Positions 49,858-59,951 of a stretch of DNA of 64,000 nt are shown here, in pieces. This stretch comes from Casuarina equisetifolia (taxonomy: Eukaryota; Streptophyta; Magnoliopsida; Fagales; Casuarinaceae). The position numbers and the translations under genes were made by a program. The notes below the pieces were generated by a model, which did not search any database, was not told the DNA's origin, and saw only the letters and a list, made by a program, of their open reading frames with translations. Position 1 is the stretch's first letter. Each line of letters opens with the position of its first letter. Location: contig CM052357.1 of assembly GCA_028551475.1 (NCBI GenBank), positions 10,587,931 through 10,651,930 of the forward strand, written 5' to 3'.

Positions 49858-49883
49858 CCAAGTAGCCCACTAGCCTTAACACA

Positions 49884-50400
49884 TTGCCAAGATAGTTAGG
49901 TTGCCAAGAATAGGTAGGGTGAAGGCTTAAGTTATGGAATGACTGTTTGTATTTGCAAAAGCCAATTCATTAATAGGATGACAAAAAAATTTCTTCCTTT
50001 ACGCAAAAGCTAACTCAACGGTTAAAGGATCCTCTTTTAATTTATACTTAACCTCAAGGATTTTAATTTTCAATATGGGACTTTCGTCTTCCATATAGTT
50101 TGTATTTGTAAAAGCCAATTCATTGGTAGGATGACAAGAAAATTGCTTCCTTTAAGTAGAATATAGATTTCTAGGATAGTCGGGTTACCAAGAGTGGGTA
50201 GGGTGAAGGCATGGGTTATGGAATGAATGTATTCATGGAAGCCAATTTATTGGTAGGGTGACAAGAAAATTACTTCCTTTAAGCAAAACATAGATTGCCA
50301 GGATAGTCGGGTTGTGAAGAATGGATAGGGTGAAGGCATGGGTTATGCAATGAATGTTTGTATTTGTGGAATCCAATTCATTAGTAGGATCGCAAAAAAA
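49884..50400. repeat. Tandem repeat, about 127-bp unit, about 3.5 copies
   Basis: Units share GATAGTCGGGTTGCCAAGAA, then GGGTGAAGGCATGGGTTATG, then AGCCAATTCATTGGTAGG. The block AGGATAGTCGG recurs at 50173 and 50300 (spacing 127). A related block AAGATAGTTAGG lies at 49890. Between units 1 and 2 an 85-base unrelated stretch (about 50013-50097) interrupts the array. No gene is seen. Confidence 0.8.
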
Positions 50401-50419
50401 TGTAGGAACCATATGGCTC

Positions 50420-50640
50420 TATGATACCAAGTTCAAGAAATCAATACCATGAAACTAGAGGATTTCATGGAGTAATTCTAAGAACAAGATAAACCCTAGA
50501 ATGAAGAACACTAGAGGTGAGTTAGCAGGGACTCTAACCGTAAGGTCCGGAGTTCGACATCCCATGTGCATGAGTTGGGTATGTGTGTTATAATATTAAA
50601 AAGAACAATAGAGGTGGACAAAATATAAGTCATTGAGGAA
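50420..50640 (-). mobile_element. Copia LTR/primer-binding-site remnant split by a short SINE
   Basis: On the minus strand, TTGGTATCATAGAGCCATAT (near 50435-50411) reads as a copia primer-binding site. The adjoining LTR end (50437 rightward) shares TTCTAAGAACAAGATAAACC with the 3' LTR of copia-A. It is a fragment only. Confidence 0.55.
50520..50600 (+). mobile_element. Very short tRNA-like SINE, 81 bp
   Basis: The insert is flanked by the 16-bp direct repeat AAGAACACTAGAGGTG (50504-50519) / AAGAACAATAGAGGTG (50601-50616), one mismatch. It has a box A-like GTTAGCAGGG and a box B-like GGAGTTCGACATCCC (50548-50562). It ends AATATTAAA without a long poly-A. The long TSD marks target-primed retroposition. 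Confidence 0.75.
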
Positions 50641-53600
50641 GAGAGAAGTACTTAGCGTCCACTTTCTACCAATGGTTATAAGGATGAATTGAGACGGCGA
50701 TTTCTTCATTTACATTTCTTACAATTCTAACATCTTTGGATGAGGGGTTGACGTGAATTTCTTGAATTGTAAAAGTATAAGGACGTATTTTGTATTTAGC
50801 AGCTACTATTGACTTGTATAACAAGAGAAACAAGGAATGGCACGTACTGAGATTATTTGTTGCATCTTCTAATTGCATGAACTTGCTGTGCTGGGAACCA
50901 GTTCCCTTATCCATTCAAGTTCTCGGATTGGCTTCACCATTTTCTTTATTCCCGTCTTTTTTTTGGAGGAAATGTTTATACACCAAGTGAAGATACCTGT
51001 ATCAAGCGAAATGAGCGTCTTTTTTTAGAAGGAAATGTTTATCCACCAAGTGAAGACATCCACGCGTTCAGTTCAAACTAGCGACGATTTGGTCTCGTGT
51101 AAGCATCGAATATGAGATGGAGCATCGATTCAATAGGATGGCCACTGTTAATACGTTATATTAGTTCTAATTGAACTTGGTGATAATGCGAACTAGAAAC
51201 CCTTTATCTTAAATCTTCTATTCCAGAGAGAGAGGTTCTCTTTCGCTCTTCGTTTGAGACTTTGTGATCGCAGGTGGCCTACAAAATTTCAAATGGAACA
51301 CGAAATTTCGGCATGCGGGAAATGTGTTCCTGTTTAGAGAAGATGAGCCGGGTCGGTTACGATTTCAATGCCTGACGACGAAAATGCCCCTGTATCTCCA
51401 CCGTAATGCCAAGGCCATGTGTTACATAATAAATTAACGTTTTCAGGGGAACTTGTGTTGGGGGAGCCAAAATAAATACTGGTTTTTATCATTTCAAGTT
51501 TCACCATCTCAAGGGCCATTATCTCAAACAGGACTTCTCAATGTAAAGTCCTACCGGGCATGTGGGCTGTCAAAGCCCAAGCCTAAACCCAATGTCCCAT
51601 GATGAAGAAGATGATTGATCTCAATTTGTCAATTGCGGATGATGAAGAAGGGATTCATGATGCTCAAAGCGAAGGAGAGAAAAACTCGAAATATTGTTAT
51701 GAGGAAAATCATTCACTATTATAGATGTAACCTTGAATAACATGTCATGTAAGACAAGATCTATTAATAATGATGATAGGGTTTCATGTGAAAGTGTTAA
51801 CTCACATGAGTTGTATAATTGAAGTATCTCATCAAGGAACTAGTAGTCATGGGACACATGAATGGGCACATATGTTCAACATTTTGTCAAAGTCAAAGTG
51901 TTTTTCTGTCATGTTATTTATCATATCACATTGTCACAACATTTAATATATAGTGTTAAAGTTATTTAAAGTAACTTTTATAAAAGGAGATGTAGTTGAT
52001 TGTACAATGTAACTTGAAATAATAATAGAATTAGGTTCTTCTATCATGTTTACATTGTCAACTTCAAAGTGTAAACTTTGTTTACTTGTACTTAAAAAAT
52101 GAGCATTTTTTTATATTTAGTGATAAATTTTAAATGAGTAAGTTGGATCATTCATAACATAGATTAAATTGTATTAAAATTTACTAATTTTGACATATCA
52201 ACTCTTGAATGCATTGCCTTGCACCCTGCGAATCCCATTTCCACTTAGAGCTTCGGTGTTTTGTTTCCCAAAAGGACGAACATGAGGCGTCCCATGGTGA
52301 CCCCACGTCGAGAAGAAACTAGAAAAAGGCTCAACAGGGCCACCAGAGTGGTAGTTTGGGAGCAGGGAAAGATGGACGTGGGTCTAAGCTCCATCCCCAA
52401 AGAAAACGACGAGGTTGAAGGCCACGAAAAGGCACCTGTCATGGAAACCCCAAGGCCAATACAAAGAGAGACAGGATCTACGGAAGGATTCATTGATTTG
52501 AAGTTGCCAGTGGGAATTTTCTTTGATGCAGTCCATTATAAGTCTTTTAACATTATTGCTGACGTGCAAAATGGTTGGTCGAGTTGAGTAAGTTACTTTT
52601 CTAGATGCCCAGCAAACAACAGCACGAGATTACGCCATATAAAATCCCACTACAAACTACAAAATAAAACCATATGCATATGATTTACTTGTATGAATGG
52701 CTGTCCCATGTTATTAAAGTATTGACTTGTTTATATATGAACATCTCTTTTTTATTACAAATTGACTTTAAAAAATAAATTGAATCTTTTAATATAGAAT
52801 AAGAATTCAAATTTAAATGAATCTTGGTGAGTCCACACTTAAAGGAAGGAAAGTATTTAAAACAAAGTAGGTTGTTTATTAAAAAGTGATAATATTTTAT
52901 AATCAGATTTTTAGTTCGAGGCATTTCTCTTTTCAAAATAATCTCTTAAAGTCACTCCCCCTATCCTTGATTAAAAAAAGCAATATTTTCTATAAATTAT
53001 TTATTATGAATTTAAAGGAAGTGATTAGAATTGATCGTTAGTCTTCACTTTTTTTTTTTTTTGTTATTGTTATTATTTTGAACCTTTTGGTCCAAAGTGA
53101 CTTTTGAAGCATGCCCCTTTGTTCGAGTTCATAAAATTCAATAAAGCCAATGATATCAAACACCAGCGCAACGATTCTATTTTTGAATGAGCTGAGCTTT
53201 GAAAGGAAAGCTTTACTTGATAATGGTAGGCTCCGCGGCCGCGTTTTCGGCCTTTTGCCGCCATTTCAGAGGCTGACATGCTTCTGCTTATATTAAGAAG
53301 ATTCTGGGTTAAGCGGCCATGTGCTGCGGCCCCATTGGCAGGAAAAATCATAAAAGAAGCTTTATGGTTAATTGATGGTAAAGTTTCAGAATCAAATATT
53401 AATACGTTTATCGCGTGGAAATTTAATCCTTTTCCGACCCAAAAAGTCTTGTTCTGTGTGGTGGGTGGGACTTGTTATGGATCAAGCGGCTCTAAAAGGG
53501 AATACCCACCGCGACAAGCGAATCAATTAACTATTTCCTTTTGCTTTTACTTCACCTTATGACTCTGTTTACGCCGATCGAGGTCGGCTGATTTCTCTCC

Positions 53601-53653
53601 AAATCGCGAAGGGATTTTGATTGGGAAGGCAACCACAGAGAGGGACGGAGACA
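50641..53653. other. Intergenic, no supported gene; CpG-rich stretch at the right end
   Basis: Several 60-108 codon open frames exist on both strands (for example 52261-52587 plus) but none shows a recognisable family or gene structure. Base composition changes near 53220-53560, which is locally CpG-rich with a GCGGCCGC site near 53234. This fits a promoter region for the small gene at 53654. Confidence 0.4.
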
Positions 53654-53800
53654 ATGGCAATGCCGTGGGCCATGACCCTGTGGATGGCGAATATGGTGTG
53701 GGTGGCTCTGACTGGCTGGATTTCTTCTTGCTTGATTGTTGCCGATGAGGTTGCCAGCTCTCTCAGAACCGGTGATATCGGCCCCTTCCATGTTGGCTGA
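53654..53800 (+). CDS. 48-residue membrane microprotein (uncharacterised)
   Basis: The frame starts with an ATG in a strong context (ACAATGG) and encodes 48 residues. Residues 1-30 are rich in Trp, Met and hydrophobics (WAMTLWMANMVWVALTGW...) and predict one membrane helix. A polar tail with VADEVASSLRTGDIGPFHVG ends at TGA 53798-53800. It lies just below a CpG-rich stretch. A splice-donor-like TTG/GTAAGT-type sequence at 53903 suggests a spliced 3' UTR. It is shorter than usual ORF cut-offs. The tail looks like a conserved short plant protein, but I cannot name a family and have no alignment. It could also be an upstream ORF of a longer transcript. No function is proposed. Confidence 0.55.
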   Translation: MAMPWAMTLWMANMVWVALTGWISSCLIVADEVASSLRTGDIGPFHVG

Positions 53801-54297
53801 TTTGGTTGTCGGATTCAACTATCCGATTCTCTCTGGGTTTGTCTCTAAAACCCTGCTAACCTTTGTTGTGTGAATTGTTCCTCTCTCTGTCTGATTCTTC
53901 TTGTAAGTTCCTGATTGTCCTGGTATAATTTGCTTGATTAATAGAATCTCTACTATTCCATTTGACATCCACTCGACATTCTAATCAATTGGAAACTGAG
54001 TATATTGACTGATATTGTCTGGGGATTTCTGCGATTTTCAAACGGGAATATGGAATGGGCGGAAAGAAACAAATTAAAACATGTCTATTGGAAAATGACG
54101 GAGAAAAAGATCAAATTGCCATATAGGAAATTTAGGGAGTAGTATGCAAGTTGGTCTGATTTTTGAGGTCAGGATAACGAATAAGCAATAAAACAGTATC
54201 TAATCGAGGACTGTTTCTCGAGCATAAAAGGCATAATTGGATCATATGTAGTTCAACTAAAAGAAAAATATCATCAAATGTGGAATCTGAGTGTACA
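53801..54297. other. Downstream flank / possible intron of the microprotein gene
   Basis: A splice-donor candidate (GTAAGT at 53903) is present. No coding sequence is seen. Confidence 0.35.
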
Positions 54298-56040
54298 TGT
54301 CGAATTTCTCACATTCGGTGATTCTTAACATGCACAACAAGAAAGAAAATTTGTTTCAAACAAAACACAATCAATATGGAGGCAGTCATGCGCAGAGTTT
54401 ATTTTCATTTCAACAACAAAAGCCCACGCTGAGACCCAAATAGCAATAGAGATTTATAGCTTAGATTTACTGTCAAATTACTATTTGGTACTTTAATGCC
54501 TGTGCTTATAATTACGTTAAGCAATAATAACTCTCAGACTCCATGACTTCTAATCATAAAGCAACAAAACAACCAAAACAATTTACTTAGCGTGATATTC
54601 TACATTGGCTTCCATAATCATGCTCTCAGAAAGACTTAAAAGTCGTGAATCAGTCCTAAAGATTGCGGCAACCTTCTAAATAATATTAACTGTAGTAAGT
54701 GACTTACAATATCATCTTTTTTACATCAAACAATAACTTCAATGTTACATCTATGTCTTACAAATATTTTATTTAATTTCTCTTTATTATTAGAAAACTG
54801 CTCCGTTTTGCCCATTTGGAGTATTGTTAAAATCATTAACAGTAATAAGTTTTCAACATCTGACAAGTTCTAGAGCTTTCCACTGTATATACCCAATTTC
54901 TTGTAAACTGTTGCAGCAATGACATGGTTTTACATCATAGCCTTTTCACATCCACCAAATGACATCCTCGATACCCTCAAAGCAAAGTTGTACAGAAAAA
55001 TTTTACCAGCAACCATGCAGACTCTAGTTCCTAATCCTGTTGATGTGATTATTTAATTTCTTTCAATTGCGAGAAATTCTTTTGCCATTAATTGTGATAA
55101 AAATTTCAATTTCTTTACCAAAAATCCTTCCACAGTCAGCCTCCTCTCTCACTTCAATTTCGATGATGTCTTCCCTTGTGGTATTTTCTTCACAAATGAC
55201 CTCTTTGTTATCAAATATATGAAACTCAAAATGATATCTCCAGTGGCTTTTGTAAGATTACAAGCTGCAGGTAGTTTCAAAACTCTTTTCTTTTTCCATC
55301 TAAATTTCCTCAATTGTTAACCAAATTATTTGATTTCTTATATTTCTTAGTCTTTGAAGATCTTCCTACCCCATAATCAAATTTTTCCTTATAGAAATAT
55401 GCTACTTTTTCTTGTTTCCCCTCCCAAGTTATATCAAACATTTTTTCCACTCAGTTTTCTACTATGGCATCTCTAAAATAGATTCCTCCCCTTATTTTTG
55501 GAAGTGAAAACTTCACTTTACATAGTTTTTGTAATTTACTGCATCAAACCATTCTTTTCTCTCTCATTATTGATACCCAACAATCATCAACAGAAAAATA
55601 GAGATCTTTTTTTGCTGGATTATGGATTCTGGTTTCTCTTCTTGTAAATCTGTTTCTTTTATGCATTCTTCTTCTTCTTGGTTTGTTGAATGCGCCAAGA
55701 AACAATTTTATGGCTCTGATACCAAATGCAGAGTTGTTAACTTCTAGTGATTCTTAACACATAAAACGGAAGCAATTTTTTATTTTTATGTTTTGGGCAC
55801 AATGAATATGGAGGAATTCGCATACGAAGCTTAACCAACTACAAAGCCTGCACACCCTTTTTTTGTGCTGTGGTGGAGGCAAGACGAAATTGTTACAATC
55901 TCAAATACTGAAGTCAAAATTGAGTAATTTACTTACCTCTTGATCTAAACCAAAAGTAATTTAATTTGGTGTTTAACACTTACTCTAAAAAAGTGTTATT
56001 TCAAAACCCAATAGCTCTTACTTAGAGAATAACTAAAGCA
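54298..56040 (-). mobile_element. Probable non-autonomous LTR retroelement (right limit uncertain)
   Basis: On the minus strand, a canonical copia primer-binding site TTGGTATCAGAGCCA (55725-55711) sits next to a candidate 5' LTR that begins, in plus orientation, at TGCAGAGTTGTTAAC (55727). A related sequence begins at TGTCGAATTTCTCAC (54298). Both continue with GTGATTCTTAACA after exactly 20 bases and share AATATGGAGG further on. The 1.2-kb interior lacks pol but has short minus-strand frames (for example IEVREEADCGRIFGKEIEIF near 55180-55120). The LTR lengths and target duplication could not be resolved. Confidence 0.5.
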
Positions 56041-59000
56041 AGAAACACCATTAGCTTGGCTTCACTTCGTTGGCATAATCCTGGAGGGGTGGTGGATGCA
56101 TTATGTTATGATTGAGGGCTAAATCATCATCTCCTATTTGACCAAATGTAGTGCGAAGGGAATTGTGTACAGTATAAGCCATCATCCTGTGCCAAGATAG
56201 AGTTTCCAAATGCTCATATATTGGTAAGTCATCTCTGGCACAAACCATATGCTTGTGCTGTAAACAAAGGCATCTGAAGGATCTACATTGGATACGTTTT
56301 GAGAGAGAAAGAGAGAGAGCAGTGGAAGAGTAAAGATCACCTGTACTAGGGATCTGGTGAGCTTGGAGGTTTTTTAAAAGGTGGCTTGTTTGGATCATCT
56401 GAAATTGCTCTCGCTAATACTTTGAGCCAGTCATGTACTGAGAACATGGTCAAGTTCATAACTTGTGTGCTCCTGACTTTATTTATTTTCTTGTCTGGGT
56501 GTACTCAGTGCTTATAAGAGAAAGCTTAGGCGATCCATGTATTTTGCGGCAAAAAATTGTTCCTATTGTGCAATCCATGCAAGCTTTTTCTCTTTTTCTG
56601 TTTGATTTTTTAAATAACAATACTAGTGTAAGGATCATCTCTTGGTTGTCTTCAGCACATTTTGGTTGTGTTAGCTACTTCACATTGACAATGTTCCTTT
56701 ACAGCCTTTTCCACTTTGATGACACTCCATTGCTACTTTGCCTTTTTAGCAATGTAATGACAAATGTTAGTGATAATAGTTTGAAGTACTATTAAGGATC
56801 TTTGGGCTTGTGGCTCTTGAGGATAGTGGGGATTTATGTAATCTATTGAAATTTATCGATTCATTATTGTTTGCTGCTGTTAACTCTGAGTTTTATTGTA
56901 ATATGGTGAATTATAAAGTGACATTCCTTGGCATTTTCAAAAGTTATGTTTGACATGGGAGTATGAGATATTGTATTTTTACATTCAACAATGATCTTAG
57001 AAGTAAGCAAACATTGAACTTAACTTTATTGTTAATGAGAGGTTAACTTAGAAAGTCTGCACCTGTAACCTTATCAACTAATGTTTGAACAATCGGTACA
57101 CAAATGGTGCATTGGATAAAAATGGATTAACGTCTCATTGACTTAACTCTTAGTTTGTTTTCGTCACGTTTAAAGAACATTTTTGCTGTTTGTTTTAAGG
57201 ACACAGGACATATCTTGATCCATTTTCTATGATGAATAGTAGCAGTGACTGAATATACTCATCCATACCTTCTTTATATGCTAGCACTAATTTTGTGAAT
57301 GTCTTTACAATAATTTTGTTTACTCTATGCTCTTAAAATCTATACTGCACAATGTTATTTGATGCCTTTAAAGACCACATACTATCACATGATTGGGGAC
57401 ATGTGAGTGATACTCAGTCAACTGCTCTGAGCTTTAATGAATGCAAGTGTTTGTCGGATTCAATGAGTTGTTGCATCATTATACTCAAGGGCACAAACAT
57501 TGTTATGTAAAGCAGATGACTGAAAAAGGGATTTGAAAGTGATCTAACCTATGCATCTTATCACGTGATGAATGTATATCATTAAGCTGTTTACAGAAAC
57601 ATCTCCTATGTAAGTCATCATTTTTCGTATCTTTCCATCACATGATAAAAACTTGTGTAGTGTGGGAGTTTGTTTCAGCTTCTTGTTTTGACAACGTGGT
57701 AATTAATTAATCAGAGTTCTATGCTTACCACCTTCATATTATTTTTATAATACAATTTTAGTAATCTATTTTAATTGCTATGGGAACCAAACTACATGGA
57801 ACCAAAATATGGTGATTTAGAATAAAAGATTTGTGGCTCCGTCAATAACGTAGCGAGTATTAAACCAACTATATATTTACACCCTTGTGTGAACTTATAT
57901 TGTTTAGCCACAATTTTATGATGATACGGATGATTTGTACTGTGTAATTTGTGGGGATGAACTTTTGGGAAATTTAGGCTTAATACATCTAAGGGATGAA
58001 ATTTTGTTTCTACAAAAGTCATATGGTTGTGCCTGCTAATCAAAGAGAAACTCTTTCTTTTGGAATCATTTGGGAAGATTTAAGTGGAGGTTAGGTTTAG
58101 GCACTTCGCTAATCTCCATTAACTATTTAATATGTGGTTCTTCATCCTATTTCTTCTTCTGCAAGTTCCCTGTTATTGTTGTTTCAGGAGATCCCATTCT
58201 CAATTTACTGGTGTTGCTTATGATTAGTGTAAGCAAACCTTGGTAGAACTCCATGCAGATCCTATACTATAGGCCATATCTCTGTCATGTAAACACCATG
58301 GGTACTGCAACGATTCATCTTGAGTTTTGTTGTTCTTGTTTCATTGTTGTTTGGTCCCCCCACTCCTTCTTTTTGCAAGTTTTATGGCTGGTAATTTTAC
58401 AACCTTCTTGTATGGTCATCATGAGTTCCGAAGTCTAGATTTCAGAAAAGAAAGATTAAATCTAAACAGGCACGAAAATTTTGCAATACCGGCTTCATAG
58501 TCACCGTACAGCTGAACATAGACCTCTGCCTGTGAGATGTTTCATACACTGTTGCTCTTTACTCCTTGAAGCAGCTTGTCTGGCCGAGCAGTTTTGTATA
58601 GGCGTTAGTTTCTAGTGATCTTATTATAAGTGATATGGTATCTATTTGCATCGATTAATATATCTTTGTACCATCCACTATATCCTTCGTTGTTCACGAT
58701 GGGAAATAGAAATGAGTTTCTTTTGATATATAACCAATAGAAAGGGTGGCAATGACAATGAACTAAATTTATTGTTTTGGATTATAGAAGGCATTGGCCA
58801 GTAAATTTTCAAACCAATAAGTGGACCTGTAATATGAGCATGCATAGTGTGTAATGGAAGCAAAGGAATGTAACTAGCTACTGGAAAATAAACTAGTATC
58901 ATTATTTCCTGGGGAGTAAAGATTTTGCTGCTAAATTTCAGTTTGCTTTTTAATGTTTAATTCGCATACTTCTAAGTTTGAGTCTCCTTATTGTCTTATT

Positions 59001-59951
59001 GTCTCTTGAGTGCTTGATAGCTAAAGTTTTGTCTGTCTGCAGATTGGTCGAGGTAAAATGTAAAAAGCAAGGAGAATGAATTTGTGACATGGGATGTAAT
59101 GCCATCTCTGAACTCAAATGAATTACATGCCACATCTTCTTTAATGGATTGCTTGTCTTTTGTATCAGTTTTAACAAGATTGTTCAGGAAAGGATTATCA
59201 ATGGTTTGGTTCGTTTCTTTCTAGTACTCCTTTTGGCAGGAGATGGGTGGGAGGGCGGAAATTTTGGGTCATCAGTTGGGCTTCTTTGGTTTGTAATTTG
59301 TCCTGTAATGTCTCCACCAGTATTGTATAGCTAATGTATTGTGTCACTGCTTTGATCCCATTTGGCGGTAATGACTTTTTTTCCTCTTTGGCAATGTTGT
59401 CCTGAAGAGGTTCATGTAAGCTGGAAAGGATATATATAAAAATAATTAAAAACGTTCAAATCCAAACAATGAGATCCCAGAAGAAGATCCAATCATTCTT
59501 ATCAGAGACGTGGTTGACTAATTTTTCTCTAATAATATACTGCCATTGACAAAGCATGCAGTGATTGAGTGGCATTGCATGCAATTGAAATTGTGGTTGC
59601 TTGAGCGACAATTCAATGGCATTCTAGAGCTCTATTACATGAGAGGTTAGGGTTTCAATCTCTCATCTTTCTAATAAATTTCTTCAATCCCTTTACACTC
59701 CATCTTCATCCTTCATAACAGAAAAAAAAAAAAAAAAATCATGCCTACACGGCCTCCCTGAACGAAGTTTTCGATTTTCCTATTGGGGTCCTCACTGGCA
59801 AACCCCCACATAACCGTTTTAATGTATCGTGCACCGTAATGGAACCCTGTATCTTCTTCAACCTCCAAACGGTCATATATTCAAAACCCACAACTTCCTT
59901 TGAACCAGCTTCACTTCTTCATATGCGGACAGTCCTTGATTCTCGCCTGGT
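56041..59951. other. Intergenic / upstream region of the PPR gene, no gene supported
   Basis: The region is AT-rich and unique-looking, with scattered short open frames on both strands that show no family. Exon-like pieces with splice sites (for example CTGCAG/ATTGGTCGAG/GTAAAA around 59040) could belong to non-coding exons of an upstream transcript. A TATA-like GGATATATATAAAA lies at about 59429-59442. An A-run (59720-59738) precedes the PPR start. Confidence 0.4.

Noticed and set aside
52261..52587. 108-codon open frame on the plus strand, with an 82-codon frame opposite
   Set aside because: Both strands are open over the same stretch, as happens in GC-richer DNA. No domain, start context or splice signals were seen.
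53073..53562. Overlapping open frames on both strands in a CpG-rich stretch
   Set aside because: Open reading here follows from base composition. I read the stretch as a promoter region of the gene at 53654.
56051..56398. 115-codon open frame on the minus strand
   Set aside because: No recognisable family. It lies in or next to a probable LTR, and residue composition and context do not suggest a real gene.
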